64,000 nt of DNA from an uncultured Muribaculum sp. GTDB lineage: Bacteria > Bacteroidota > Bacteroidia > Bacteroidales > Muribaculaceae. The stretch is from assembly GCA_910578785.1 (NCBI GenBank), contig CAJTSJ010000001.1, forward strand, positions 1 through 64,000. Direction: 5' to 3'. Below, one piece after another: positions 17,008-26,776 of this stretch. The position numbers and the translations under genes were made by a program. A model generated the notes under the pieces. It ran no database searches. It saw nothing but the letters and a program-made list of their open reading frames with translations, and was not told the DNA's origin. Numbering within the stretch: the stretch's first letter is position 1; each line of letters starts with the position of its first letter.

Positions 17008-18522
17008 TTATCCGACAGGTTTAACAAACACATCGTCAGGGTCATAAGGCGGAATAGAGTTGAACTCTGCACTCTCCTTCATCAACTCCGGATTGTCGAT
17101 ATACTTTTTGTAATGCTCGGCCCAATAGCGGTGGAAAAGCGTGCCCATCAACCGATTATTGTACTTTTTGGCAAGTTCATATTCTCCGTTGCACAATGCG
17201 GCTCTTACCATATACTTCATATAAAAGACACGCTCACCGAAAGCTACAGTAAATTCCATGGCGTTGCGATAGGAACTGTTGATTTTTCCCAGATGGTAAT
17301 TGGCCGGAACCAACAAAAACACCGAGCCGAGAAGTTCATCGGATTTTCGTGGATTTTCATGGTCATTATCGGCCTTATGCACCTCTATTTCATTTATCTG
17401 CCGTCCGAGCTTTGTCCGCGCTATCCCGTCATAAATCACCATGTAGACATCTGGCTCGCAACGCGAATGCTCCATCACGTATCCCACATGTTCCCACTGG
17501 TTATGGTCTATGTACCAAAGCATCGACACCGTCGCACGCAACTGACGCGAAACAGACCCGGTAAAATAAAACGAAAATCCACCGAAGCACAGAACCGCCA
17601 CAATCCCGGCAACCTGAAGTCGCTTAGACTTCAATTCCCGCCAATCGACAATCGAATAAACCACAAACGACAAGGACATCAACGCAAAAGGCATCCATAA
17701 ATAACGGTCAAACGCATCGAGCCGGAAACCCGGCAGTCCTTTAAAGTATATAAATTCATTGTCCATCACCGACCCTGACCATACATAGTAATAAATATAA
17801 GGCACGGCAAGGACTGCCATCACACCGACGGCCACAGGCACTGCACGGCCTCGTCCGGCGCCTCTGACCATCTCCGCCAAATCGCCGCTCACACATACGG
17901 CCACAGCCAATACCGAATAAAATCCAAAAAACGGATACAACGCGGAGAAGATTAAGAGCAACACGACACGCACCGCCAACCGCCTTGACCGCAACGACCT
18001 ATAACTCCATATCGCCAACGAGGCCGTCAGCGTTCCGACAGCAGGAGTGAACATCGACCCATATGATTTCAGACTAATCCAAGCTTCGTCAAACGAAAGC
18101 GCCGATACAAGCAGACAAAACACGGGGATGAACGACCAAGGCAACATTGCTCCCGTAATACGATAGGCCCTGGATATGACATAGGCCGTAATAAGCCACA
18201 AAGTCAACAATATAGCAGTCCCCAGCCAGGGATAAAAAAGAAACTGTGTCAGGAACGCCCCGGCATAATCTATCAGTCCCCCCGGATGGTTGATCAGCAG
18301 ACCGAACATATCAGAAGAGAAAAATGACATCTCTTCATACCATCGCAGCAGAACGGCATTCCGCATCGGCAGAAGCAGACAGCAGACGCCGGCAAACAGA
18401 GCGCCAAGCACCACAAACGAAGAAGCCAGATTCTGAATTGCAGGCCAAAGGCCCCTATTGGAGGCGCTTGACACCTTTGCCGTTCTGACGGCAGTCGTCG
18501 CGCCGCTTTTTCCCATTGTCAT
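17008..18522 (-). CDS. DUF6057-family multi-pass membrane protein
   Basis: 504 aa. About ten hydrophobic segments occupy residues 30-325, followed by a soluble helical C-terminal half (MLWYIDHNQWEHVGYVMEHS, then LCNGEYELAKKYNNRLMG). This plan is that of the DUF6057 membrane proteins of Bacteroidales, whose function is not known to me. It is the first gene of a two-gene minus-strand unit with the exported TPR protein, which suggests they work together at the envelope. Confidence 0.7.
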   Translation of the reverse strand: MTMGKSGATTAVRTAKVSSASNRGLWPAIQNLASSFVVLGALFAGVCCLLLPMRNAVLLRWYEEMSFFSSDMFGLLINHPGGLIDYAGAFLTQFLFYPWLGTAILLTLWLITAYVISRAYRITGAMLPWSFIPVFCLLVSALSFDEAWISLKSYGSMFTPAVGTLTASLAIWSYRSLRSRRLAVRVVLLLIFSALYPFFGFYSVLAVAVCVSGDLAEMVRGAGRGRAVPVAVGVMAVLAVPYIYYYVWSGSVMDNEFIYFKGLPGFRLDAFDRYLWMPFALMSLSFVVYSIVDWRELKSKRLQVAGIVAVLCFGGFSFYFTGSVSRQLRATVSMLWYIDHNQWEHVGYVMEHSRCEPDVYMVIYDGIARTKLGRQINEIEVHKADNDHENPRKSDELLGSVFLLVPANYHLGKINSSYRNAMEFTVAFGERVFYMKYMVRAALCNGEYELAKKYNNRLMGTLFHRYWAEHYKKYIDNPELMKESAEFNSIPPYDPDDVFVKPVG

Positions 18523-18658
18523 TATTACTGTTTAGTGATAGTGTTTATTACGGCAAAGTTACTGAATCATTCCGCTCCGCACAAGCACCTCAATTCAATT
18601 TTCACGTATTATAATAATGTCTAATTGAAAATAAAACTTTTTTAAGGAAAAGAATTCT

Positions 18659-18666
18659 TAACTTTG
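18659..18666 (+). promoter_or_regulatory. -7 box of the C11 peptidase gene
   Basis: TAACTTTG is a full match to TAnnTTTG and ends only 5 nt before the ATG at 18672. A start about 7 nt past the box would coincide with the ATG, so the mRNA may be leaderless or nearly so. The -33 box is weak (TTTT at 18638-18641). Confidence 0.6.
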
Positions 18667-18671
18667 CACCC

Positions 18672-19814
18672 ATGAAATTTACATCCCTTTTATTGCTAAT
18701 TATAGCATCACTAAGCATATTCTCCTGCAAAAGCGACCCGGATCCGACTCCCGACCCAAAACCGAGGGAGACTTCGCGCACGGTGCTCGTATATATGGTG
18801 GCAAGCAACAGCCTCAATTCAGCGGCGGCCGATGACATCGAGTCCATGAAGATAGCCGTAAACAACGGTGCCCTGCAGGACGGACGACTGCTGATATACA
18901 AAGTAGGCTACCAGTCATCTCCTGAACTTCAGGAATTTACTCCCAATGGCCTCGTCACGTTGAAATCATATCCGGGAGTGACGTCGTCCGTAACGGTGGA
19001 AGCCATGACGCAAGTAATGGCCGACATGAAAGCCCTCGCTCCAGCCGATGAGTATGGAGCCATATTCTGGAGCCACTCCACCGGCTGGCTATCTCCCGTG
19101 AAAACAAAGCCCCGCACCAGCAGGTCGTGGGGTGACGACAAAGGTGCGAAAATGCCCATACCCGACATGGCTGAAGCCCTGAAAGATACGGGATTGAACT
19201 TTATCTATTTCGATTGTTGCTTTATGGGGAACATCGAGACTCTATATGAATTCAGGGGAACCACGCCCTACATAGTAGCCAGTCCGGCAGAGGTCCCTGC
19301 CGACGGAATGCCCTACGAGATAAATCTGCAATATTTCTTTTCCAAGGAAGCCGATCTGAAGAAGATAGCACGCAACACTTATGAGCACTACAATGCGCTG
19401 ACCGGAGCCGACAGAAGCTGCGTGATGAGCGTATACAATATGAACGCCATCGACGGCGTTGCAGAAGCGGCCGCCGCAATTCTTTCCGACAACAACGTCA
19501 CCCCGGAAGGAATCGAATACCAGCAATACGGATTCCGCACGTCCTGGAACAATTTCAACGGAATGTTCTACGACATGGGGCAATATTTCGAATCGCTGAC
19601 TTCCGACAATTCACTTCTCGAATCGTACCGCAAAGCCATGGATTCGTTCATCGAATATACTGCGGCCACCCCTAAGATGTGGGACACATGGGAGCTGAAA
19701 CATACGTCGGGCGTGTCGACCTACATTTATTCCGAAGATCCGGCCAACGGAAGCGCAAACGGCTACGGAGACCTCGCCTGGTGGCGCGACATTGTATCTC
19801 CCGCTTATAAATAA
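18672..19814 (+). CDS. Clostripain-family (C11) cysteine peptidase, lipoprotein
   Basis: 380 aa. A lipoprotein signal with the lipobox IFSC (Cys near 19) is followed by a Pro/Asp-rich linker. The C11 catalytic dyad is His135 (FWSHSTGW) and Cys183 (FDCCFMG; Asp181-Cys182-Cys183, the second Cys fits the family's position). The fold should be a caspase-like protease that cleaves after Arg or Lys. The surface location is inferred from the lipobox. mscS follows 35 nt downstream. Confidence 0.85.
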   Translation: MKFTSLLLLIIASLSIFSCKSDPDPTPDPKPRETSRTVLVYMVASNSLNSAAADDIESMKIAVNNGALQDGRLLIYKVGYQSSPELQEFTPNGLVTLKSYPGVTSSVTVEAMTQVMADMKALAPADEYGAIFWSHSTGWLSPVKTKPRTSRSWGDDKGAKMPIPDMAEALKDTGLNFIYFDCCFMGNIETLYEFRGTTPYIVASPAEVPADGMPYEINLQYFFSKEADLKKIARNTYEHYNALTGADRSCVMSVYNMNAIDGVAEAAAAILSDNNVTPEGIEYQQYGFRTSWNNFNGMFYDMGQYFESLTSDNSLLESYRKAMDSFIEYTAATPKMWDTWELKHTSGVSTYIYSEDPANGSANGYGDLAWWRDIVSPAYK

Positions 19815-19849
19815 CATACAATAATCATTCAAGTATACACATACCAAAT

Positions 19850-21001
19850 ATGAATTATTCCCAGTTTGACAACATTCTTGCCAATCAGACGGCAACACAG
19901 TTGGCCGAGACCGCCAAGGAGCCGGCAGATTCAATCGCAACCAGCTCCATGACCTTTAAAGGATTGGAATCCATGTCGGTCGACGACTTTCTGACGCGCA
20001 TAATCAACGGTCTGGTTGAATTCGCCATACATCTCGCCCTTGCCGTACTCGTGTTCTACGCCGGAAAGTTCATAATAAACAAAATCTACAAACTTACCGC
20101 CACGATATTCATCCGCAGGGAACTCGACCGCTCGCTTGCCACATTCGTGCTCAGCCTGATTCGTATAGTACTGTACTTCATACTAATAGTGACTGTAATC
20201 GGCATACTCGGCATCGAGACAAGCTCGTTCCTGGCACTGTTTGCATCTGCCGGTGTCGCCATCGGTCTGGCACTGAGCGGCACGCTGCAGAACTTCGCAG
20301 GCGGAGTCCTGATACTGTTGCTCAAACCCTACCGCATAGGCGACTACATCGAAGCGCAAGGCTATGCCGGCACAGTAGCCGAAATACAGATTTTCAGCAC
20401 CATCATAAACACCCCCGACAACAAGCAGATTATCATTCCTAACGGAGGCTTGTCGACCGGATCGATAAACAACTACTCAAAGGAAGATTACCGGCGTGTC
20501 GACTGGACCATATCAATATCCTATGGCGACGATGTGGATGTGGCCAAGAAAGCTATATCCGACATACTGCTTAGCGACGACCGAGTAGTGAAAGACTTCA
20601 TCGAAGACGACCGCGAAAGGCGAAAGACACCAGTAAGCCGTGCCGAGGAACAGGCCGAAGAGCAGAAAGCAGAAGACCAGGCCGAGGCAAAACGTTCAGT
20701 ATGGAAACGTGTATTCGGACACAGAAAGACCATGGCCGAAAAGCTCGACGAACGCCTCGACAAACAGCTGAAAAAGACTCTCTCGATGCTTCCAAAGACC
20801 AATCGCGCTCCGTTCGTCGCCCTGTCGACCCTAAACTCAAGCAGCATCGACATAACGGTAAGAGCCTGGACTCGTTCTGAATTCTATTGGGGACTCTATT
20901 TCGAGATGAACGAACGTTTCTACAAGGAATTGCCCAAGCACGGACTCAGCTTCCCCTTCCCACAGATGGATGTTCACCTCAACACCGTGGAAAAAGCATA
21001 A
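19850..21001 (+). CDS. MscS-family mechanosensitive ion channel
   Basis: 383 aa. Transmembrane helices lie around residues 55-80, 85-110 and in the pore-lining TM3 (LALFASAGVAIGLALSGTLQ), followed by the MscS beta domain (PYRIGDYIEAQGYAGTVAEI, PNGGLSTGSINNYS). Compared with the 286-aa E. coli MscS, it carries a charged, coiled-coil-like insert of about 80 residues (about 245-325, with AEEQAEEQKAEDQAEAKR) between the beta domain and the C-terminal alpha/beta domain. It probably releases osmolytes on hypo-osmotic shock. Confidence 0.88.
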   Translation: MNYSQFDNILANQTATQLAETAKEPADSIATSSMTFKGLESMSVDDFLTRIINGLVEFAIHLALAVLVFYAGKFIINKIYKLTATIFIRRELDRSLATFVLSLIRIVLYFILIVTVIGILGIETSSFLALFASAGVAIGLALSGTLQNFAGGVLILLLKPYRIGDYIEAQGYAGTVAEIQIFSTIINTPDNKQIIIPNGGLSTGSINNYSKEDYRRVDWTISISYGDDVDVAKKAISDILLSDDRVVKDFIEDDRERRKTPVSRAEEQAEEQKAEDQAEAKRSVWKRVFGHRKTMAEKLDERLDKQLKKTLSMLPKTNRAPFVALSTLNSSSIDITVRAWTRSEFYWGLYFEMNERFYKELPKHGLSFPFPQMDVHLNTVEKA

Positions 21002-21078
21002 AAACTCCGTTCAGCGAAGCTTTAATTCCGTACCGCCATGGCATTCCGGAAAATTTAATTTAATATAAAACCATTGAC

Positions 21079-21115
21079 AATATAGCCATTTATTCAAAAT
21101 AAATGGCTATATTTG
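21079..21115 (+). promoter_or_regulatory. Perfect 16-bp inverted repeat overlapping the recJ-recQ -7 box
   Basis: AATATAGCCATTTATT (21079-21094), a 3-nt loop, then AATAAATGGCTATATT (21098-21113). The right arm overlaps TATATTTG (21108-21115), a full -7 box, about 145 nt before recJ. The AT-rich palindrome could be a protein operator or an RNA hairpin. No T run follows on the plus strand, so it is not a good mscS terminator. Confidence 0.6.
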
Positions 21116-21260
21116 CGTTATATCCATAAGTCGGTTTTCGCCGCTCTCCTCCATAGGCGATGAACGGCCGGCGGGATTCTATATATACACCTCTACCTCA
21201 ACGGCTTGTTACAGTTTGTCTGTGAGCCACTTGCAATGCAAAAAAATAAAAACAACATAA

Positions 21261-23000
21261 ATGATAAGTAAATGGAATTACTTACCCCTTACTACAGACG
21301 AACACATATTAGAGACGGAATTGGCGTTGAAATACGCCAATTGCACGCCTGTTAGCGAGCTGCTGGTCCAGCGGGGCATAACCTCCGTTGACGAGGCGGA
21401 AAAATTTTTCCACCCGTCATTGAAGAATATGCATTCGCCGTTCCTTATGCCCGATATGGACAAAGCTGTGAACCGGCTTAACAAAGCCATGGGGTCAAAG
21501 GAGAAGATTATGGTTTTCGGAGACTACGATGTGGATGGAACCACATCCGTAGCGCTTGTATACAAGTATCTCCAGAACTTCTACTCCAACATCGAATACT
21601 ACATACCCACCCGCTACGACGAGGGGTATGGAATATCTCTGCGAACAATCGACGAAGCCGCCGCGTCTGGGGTGAAACTGATTATCATTCTCGACTGCGG
21701 CATAAAGGCCATTGAAGAAATCAAGTATGCCAAGACTCTCGGCATCGACTTCATCATATGCGACCATCACGTGCCTGACGACGAGCTGCCGCCGGCCGTG
21801 GCCATACTCAACCCGAAGCTTGAAGGTAGCCCCTACCCTTGCCCCCATCTGTCAGGGTGCGGAGTCGGCTATAAATTTATGCAGGCTTTCGCCGAGAGCA
21901 ACGGCATAACGGGCAACGAACTTGAAAGCATGCTCGACCTCGTGGCCGTAAGCATCGCGGCCGACATAGTGCCTATGGTCGACGAAAACCGCATAATGGC
22001 ATATTGGGGTCTGAAGCGGATAAATTCCAACCCGAACGTCGGACTACGGGCCATAATCAAAATCTGCCAGCTCACCAACCGCGAAATCACCATCAGCGAC
22101 GTAATATTCAAAATCGGCCCGCGCATCAACGCCTCCGGACGCATGCAGAGCGGGCGCGAGGCTGTCGAACTGCTCGTGTCGCGCGACTTTGCCGACGCTT
22201 ACCAGAAAGCAAAGAACATCGACCAGTACAACAAAGACCGCAAGGAGCTTGACAAACGTATCACGGAAGAGGCCAATGCAATTCTTGAACGCCACAACGA
22301 GACGCTGTCCGACAAAAAGTCAATCGTAATCTACAATTCCGACTGGCACAAGGGCATCATTGGCATCGTGGCATCAAGGCTTACCGAACTTTACTACAAG
22401 CCTTCGGTAGTCCTGACTTTGTCCAACGGTCTGGCCACAGGCTCGTCACGTTCCGTGCAGGGATTTGACATCTATAAGGCCATCGACTCGTCGCGTGACC
22501 TCCTTGAGAATTTCGGAGGCCACACCTATGCCGTAGGTCTGTCGCTGAAGGAAGAGAATATACCTGAGTTCACACGTCGCTTCGAGCAATACGTTGCTGA
22601 TAACATCCTGCCCTCGCAGCTCACACCGCAACTCGACATCGACGCGTACCTGACATTTGCGGAAATCACTCCGGAATTCCTGTCATATCTGCGCAAGTTC
22701 AACCCGTTTGGCCCCGGAAACCAGAAACCCGTGTTCTGCAGCCGCGGCGTGATGGACTTCGGCACGAGCAAGCTCGTAGGCAAGCATCTCGAACACATCA
22801 AGCTCGAATTGGTCGACAACACGTCGGGAAAGGTACTCAACGGCATTGCGTTCAACAAGGGAAAATATTTCGACTACATCCACACCCGCAAGCCGTTTGA
22901 CATCTGCTATACCATCGAGGAGAACAAGCACCAGAATTCCGCCACAGCCATACAGCTTCAAGTCAAGGAAATCAAGATTCCCAACGAAGCGGCGGATTGA
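21261..23000 (+). CDS. recJ: Single-stranded-DNA-specific exonuclease RecJ
   Basis: 5'-3' ssDNA exonuclease in recombination and mismatch/base-excision repair, 579 aa. DHH phosphoesterase motifs are VFGDYDVDGTTS, IILDCGIKA and ICDHHVPDDELPPA; the DHHA1 part has GSSRSVQGFDIYKAI and NFGGHTYAVGLSL; the OB fold is C-terminal (FNPFGPGNQKPVF). The stop overlaps the recQ start (TGATG), making a repair operon of two partners that are known to act together. Confidence 0.96.
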   Translation: MISKWNYLPLTTDEHILETELALKYANCTPVSELLVQRGITSVDEAEKFFHPSLKNMHSPFLMPDMDKAVNRLNKAMGSKEKIMVFGDYDVDGTTSVALVYKYLQNFYSNIEYYIPTRYDEGYGISLRTIDEAAASGVKLIIILDCGIKAIEEIKYAKTLGIDFIICDHHVPDDELPPAVAILNPKLEGSPYPCPHLSGCGVGYKFMQAFAESNGITGNELESMLDLVAVSIAADIVPMVDENRIMAYWGLKRINSNPNVGLRAIIKICQLTNREITISDVIFKIGPRINASGRMQSGREAVELLVSRDFADAYQKAKNIDQYNKDRKELDKRITEEANAILERHNETLSDKKSIVIYNSDWHKGIIGIVASRLTELYYKPSVVLTLSNGLATGSSRSVQGFDIYKAIDSSRDLLENFGGHTYAVGLSLKEENIPEFTRRFEQYVADNILPSQLTPQLDIDAYLTFAEITPEFLSYLRKFNPFGPGNQKPVFCSRGVMDFGTSKLVGKHLEHIKLELVDNTSGKVLNGIAFNKGKYFDYIHTRKPFDICYTIEENKHQNSATAIQLQVKEIKIPNEAAD

Positions 23001-24904
23001 TGCGGCCGGACATACACGATATATTAGAGCGTTATTGGGGCTACTCGTCGTTTCGACCGATGCAGGAGGAGATTATCACGTCCGTACTTGACGGACGCGA
23101 CACACTCGGACTGTTGCCAACCGGCGGAGGGAAGTCGATAACATTCCAGGTGCCGGCGATGGCTCTCGACGGACTCACAGTTGTTGTCACCCCGTTGATA
23201 TCGCTTATGAAAGACCAGGTCGACAACCTGAAAGCCGTCGGTATACGTGCCGTATGCCTCCACTCCGGGCTGTCGCGCTCCGAGCATAGGCTTGGACTTG
23301 ACCGGTGCCGTCTCGGCAAGGCCAAACTTCTGTATCTGTCGCCCGAGAAGCTTCAGTCTAAAAATTTCATCGAAGGACTTAAGGCCATGGACATAAGCCT
23401 TATAGTTGTCGACGAAGCCCACTGCATATCGCAATGGGGCTACGACTTCCGACCGTCATACCTGCGCATCAGTGAGCTTCGCGACATATTTCCGCACGTG
23501 GCGGTGCTCGCACTTACCGCATCTGCCACGCCGGAGGTGGTGACTGACATAATGGACAAACTGCGGTTCAACGCGCCTAACGTATTTGCCAGGAGCTTTG
23601 CCCGCGACAACATATCATACATCGTCAGAAACGACAACGACAAATACCGACAGCTCCTTAAGATTCTCACATCAACGGCAGGAAGCGCCATCGTATATGT
23701 CAGGTCGAGAATGCGCACACGCGAAATAGCCGACCTGCTGGTGAAAAACGGCATATCTGCCGATTATTACCACGCCGGATTACTCCCGGAAGAGAAAACC
23801 GACAAGCAGGAACGTTGGAAGCAGGAAAACATCAGGGTCATCGTAGCCACAAACGCCTTCGGTATGGGTATAGACAAGCCCGACGTCAGGGTCGTCGTCC
23901 ACGTCGACCCGCCATCTTCACTTGAAGAATACTACCAGGAGGCCGGACGCGCTGGGCGCGACGGTCTGCCATCGTTTGCAGTGCTCATCGTATCGTCCTA
24001 CGACAAAGGGCGCCTCACGCGCATGGTCGACGAATCATTTCCGCCCAAGGACTTCATCAGGCGCGTCTATGAGCTGGCAGGTAATTTCACGGAAGTAGCG
24101 GTCGGCGAAGGCTACGGCCATCTATATGAGTTCAACTTCCCGAAATTTCTTCAGACTTACAAGTTGCCTCCACGTCCAACGAGAAGTTCATTGCAGATAC
24201 TGACCCAGGCCGAACACTTCGAATACCTCGAAGAGGTCAACACCCAGTCGCGGGTCATGATGACAGTAGACAAGCACGAGCTATATTCGCTCAGAATCGA
24301 CGAAAAGGCAGAACGGATGCTCAACGGTCTGCTCCGCACATACACAGGACTTTTTGCCGACTTCGTATATATCAACGAACCGGTACTGGCATCGCTTACA
24401 TCGCTTACCGAAAAAGAGGTCTACGAGTCACTGCTTCTGTTGTCAAGAATGCATGTGCTCCAGTATATTCCCCGCAAAAGCACCCCTTATCTCTACTACA
24501 CTGCATCGCGTCAGATGCCGAAATACATCCATATCCCGCCGTCAGTCTACGAACACCAGCTTGAACGACTGAAAAAACGCGTCGAAGCCATGAAGCAGTT
24601 TGCTTTCTCAGACACCGGTTGCCGCGTAAACCGAATGCTCGCGTACTTCGGAGAGAAGCCCGCGATGCCATGCGGCAAATGCGACGTCTGCCGAAGCCGT
24701 AAAAAGCATCCCGTAAGTAAAGAAGTACGTCGTACTCTCGAAGAATCCATCCTGTATATGAGCGGACAGTCGCCACGCAGCATCGATTACCTTATCAACG
24801 AATCACCCGCCAATAAGGATGACGTTATCAAGGCCACGCGACGCCTGCTCGACTCCGGCAAACTCTCCATCGACGAAAACGGACTGATCGCGGCAAAATT
24901 CTGA
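23000..24904 (+). CDS. recQ: ATP-dependent DNA helicase RecQ
   Basis: 3'-5' helicase, 634 aa. Walker A is LPTGGGKSITFQ, motif II VVDEAHCISQWGYDF, motif VI QEAGRAGRDGLPS. The RQC zinc site has four cysteines (GCRVNR and PCGKCDVCRSRK). No HRDC domain is visible at the C-terminus, only a short helical tail. The ATG at 23000 overlaps the recJ stop; the TTG at 22997 is rejected. It converges with katA. Confidence 0.95.
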   Translation: MRPDIHDILERYWGYSSFRPMQEEIITSVLDGRDTLGLLPTGGGKSITFQVPAMALDGLTVVVTPLISLMKDQVDNLKAVGIRAVCLHSGLSRSEHRLGLDRCRLGKAKLLYLSPEKLQSKNFIEGLKAMDISLIVVDEAHCISQWGYDFRPSYLRISELRDIFPHVAVLALTASATPEVVTDIMDKLRFNAPNVFARSFARDNISYIVRNDNDKYRQLLKILTSTAGSAIVYVRSRMRTREIADLLVKNGISADYYHAGLLPEEKTDKQERWKQENIRVIVATNAFGMGIDKPDVRVVVHVDPPSSLEEYYQEAGRAGRDGLPSFAVLIVSSYDKGRLTRMVDESFPPKDFIRRVYELAGNFTEVAVGEGYGHLYEFNFPKFLQTYKLPPRPTRSSLQILTQAEHFEYLEEVNTQSRVMMTVDKHELYSLRIDEKAERMLNGLLRTYTGLFADFVYINEPVLASLTSLTEKEVYESLLLLSRMHVLQYIPRKSTPYLYYTASRQMPKYIHIPPSVYEHQLERLKKRVEAMKQFAFSDTGCRVNRMLAYFGEKPAMPCGKCDVCRSRKKHPVSKEVRRTLEESILYMSGQSPRSIDYLINESPANKDDVIKATRRLLDSGKLSIDENGLIAAKF

Positions 24905-24937
24905 GACGCGCAAATAGCCGCATGCCTCCTATCCGCC

Positions 24938-26449
24938 TTATTTGCCATGAAGCAGACTGCGCTTATCCCATTTAGGATGCGCGGGATCCTCTGCCACGAG
25001 GGCTTCATCAAGATTTATCCCCAAGGCTTCTGCCAGCATTGCCCCGTAACCGGGATCGGCATTATGACATGCTCTCACATGACGTTGCATAATAAACAGC
25101 GGCACACCGGCCATTGCCCGCGCGGTATTTTCACATGTCGCCTTTTGCTCGTCGGCGGCCATCAGACGCCACAGTTTTCCCGGCTGGGTATAATAGTCAT
25201 CGTCATATTCGCGCTCGTCATAATTATATGCCGGGCCATCAAGTTCCAGAGGCGGCTCCTTTATATCGGGCGAATCCTGCCACTCGCCAAAGCTATTCGG
25301 TTCATAAGGCAAGGTTGCCCCGTAATTATCGTCGGTACGCATCTGACCGTCGCGATGATAGGCGTGGAACGGACAACGCGGACGGTTGACAGGAATCAGG
25401 TTATGGTTGACGCCAAGCCTGTAGCGCTGAGCATCGCCGTAGGCAAACAGACGTCCCTGAAGCATCTTGTCAGGCGACAGCCCTATTCCGTCGATAAAGT
25501 TCATAGGGTTAAACGCGGCCTGTTCTATATCGTTAAAAAAGTTTTCAGGATTTCGGTTCAATTCAAGTATGCCGACATCGCGGAGCGGAAAGTCCTTATG
25601 ATACCACACCTTTGTAAGGTCAAATGGATTGATATGATAGCGCTTGGCCTCATCTTCGGTCATTAGCTGCACCTGCATCAGCCAGCGCGGATAGTCGCCC
25701 CTTTCGATAGCCTCAAACAAATCACGCTGGTTTGACTCTCGGTCACGGGCTATCACCTCGGCCGCTTCGCTGTCGGTAAGGTTTTTGATTCCCTGAAGCG
25801 TTCTGAAATGAAATTTTACCCACGTACGCTTGTTGTCCCTATTTATAAAACTGTAAGTATGGCTCCCGAATCCATGCATATTGCGGAACGAAGCCGGTAT
25901 GCCGCGGGGCGACATGGTAATTGTCACTTGATGGAGAGCCTCCGGAAGCAGTGTCCAGAAGTCCCAGTTGCTGGTAGCGTTTCGCATTCCAGTGCGTGGA
26001 TCGCGCTTAATCGCATGGTTCAGATCGGGGAATTTCAAGGGATCACGCAAGAAAAACACCGGAGTATTGTTGCCGACCAAATCCCAATTGCCGCTGTCGG
26101 TATAGAACTTCATTGCAAAGCCTCTGATGTCTCTTTCGGCATCCGCGGCTCCGCGTTCGCCCGCCACGGTTGAGAAGCGCACCAGACATTCAGTCTGCTT
26201 GCCGACCTCCGAGAATATCGATGCCCGTGTGAACTCAGTGATGTCGTGCGTGACTGTAAACGTTCCGAAAGCCCCTGCACCTTTGGCATGCATTCGCCGT
26301 TCAGGAATGACCTCTCGGTCGAAATGAGCCATCTTTTCGGTATACCAGGGGTCTTGCAACAGCACGGGACCGCGCTCGCCGGCGGTCTGGACATTCTGAT
26401 TGTCGGCAATAGGCCTGCCGTTTTCAGCGGTAAGTCTCTTTTTATCCAT
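24938..26449 (-). CDS. katA: Monofunctional haem catalase
   Basis: Decomposes hydrogen peroxide, 503 aa, cytoplasmic. The distal His54 lies in [12 protein letters not shown]; the distal Asn is in the [11 protein letters not shown] region; the proximal haem-ligand Tyr is in [14 protein letters not shown] (near 337). The length places it with small-subunit clade 3 catalases, typical of Bacteroides KatA/KatB. It is monocistronic. Upstream lies a cluster of TGTACA motifs that may belong to its control region. Confidence 0.96.
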   Translation of the reverse strand: MDKKRLTAENGRPIADNQNVQTAGERGPVLLQDPWYTEKMAHFDREVIPERRMHAKGAGAFGTFTVTHDITEFTRASIFSEVGKQTECLVRFSTVAGERGAADAERDIRGFAMKFYTDSGNWDLVGNNTPVFFLRDPLKFPDLNHAIKRDPRTGMRNATSNWDFWTLLPEALHQVTITMSPRGIPASFRNMHGFGSHTYSFINRDNKRTWVKFHFRTLQGIKNLTDSEAAEVIARDRESNQRDLFEAIERGDYPRWLMQVQLMTEDEAKRYHINPFDLTKVWYHKDFPLRDVGILELNRNPENFFNDIEQAAFNPMNFIDGIGLSPDKMLQGRLFAYGDAQRYRLGVNHNLIPVNRPRCPFHAYHRDGQMRTDDNYGATLPYEPNSFGEWQDSPDIKEPPLELDGPAYNYDEREYDDDYYTQPGKLWRLMAADEQKATCENTARAMAGVPLFIMQRHVRACHNADPGYGAMLAEALGINLDEALVAEDPAHPKWDKRSLLHGK

Positions 26450-26577
26450 AAGCTAAATTCTGATTTTTTGTAACTATACAGAAACAAAACGCCATCAATC
26501 GGCCATTGTTCAAATCTCAATCAGAATTTTCCTTTTCCATTGCTTTTGTATCTCGCGCCGCTACTGACAGTTGCAGT

Positions 26578-26651
26578 TGTACACCGAGTTTGTACACCCA
26601 TGTACACCGCCCCTAAAAAAGTGTGTACACTTTTGTACACACTTTTGTACA
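26578..26651. repeat. Cluster of six TGTACA palindromes
   Basis: TGTACA occurs at 26578, 26591, 26601, 26624, 26634 and 26646 within 74 bp, most followed by C (TGTACAC). The offsets are 13, 10, 23, 10 and 12 nt, close to one or two helical turns. The region is 130-200 nt upstream of katA and downstream of the ppdK terminator, and otherwise holds no gene. It may be a multi-site operator or a decayed tandem repeat. Confidence 0.7.
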
Positions 26652-26710
26652 CTTTTCCGCGCATTTGTGCCCACAAAGTGACGCCAAATGAACGCCCACC
26701 TAAGAACAAC

Positions 26711-26751
26711 TTAGGCTGTAACGCCTGATTTCTCAAAGCGTTACAGCCTAA
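26711..26751 (-). terminator. Long hairpin after ppdK
   Basis: Perfect 14-bp stem TTAGGCTGTAACGC (26711-26724) / GCGTTACAGCCTAA (26738-26751) with a 13-nt loop, 26 nt past the ppdK stop. The T tract on the minus strand is poor, so termination may need factors. Confidence 0.65.
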
Positions 26752-26776
26752 TTGTCGGATTATGTTAGAGCAGCTC

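Noticed and set aside
26521..26736. Small open frames with repeated YT/KSV peptides upstream of katA
   Set aside because: They are translations of the TGTACA cluster, with no start context or family.
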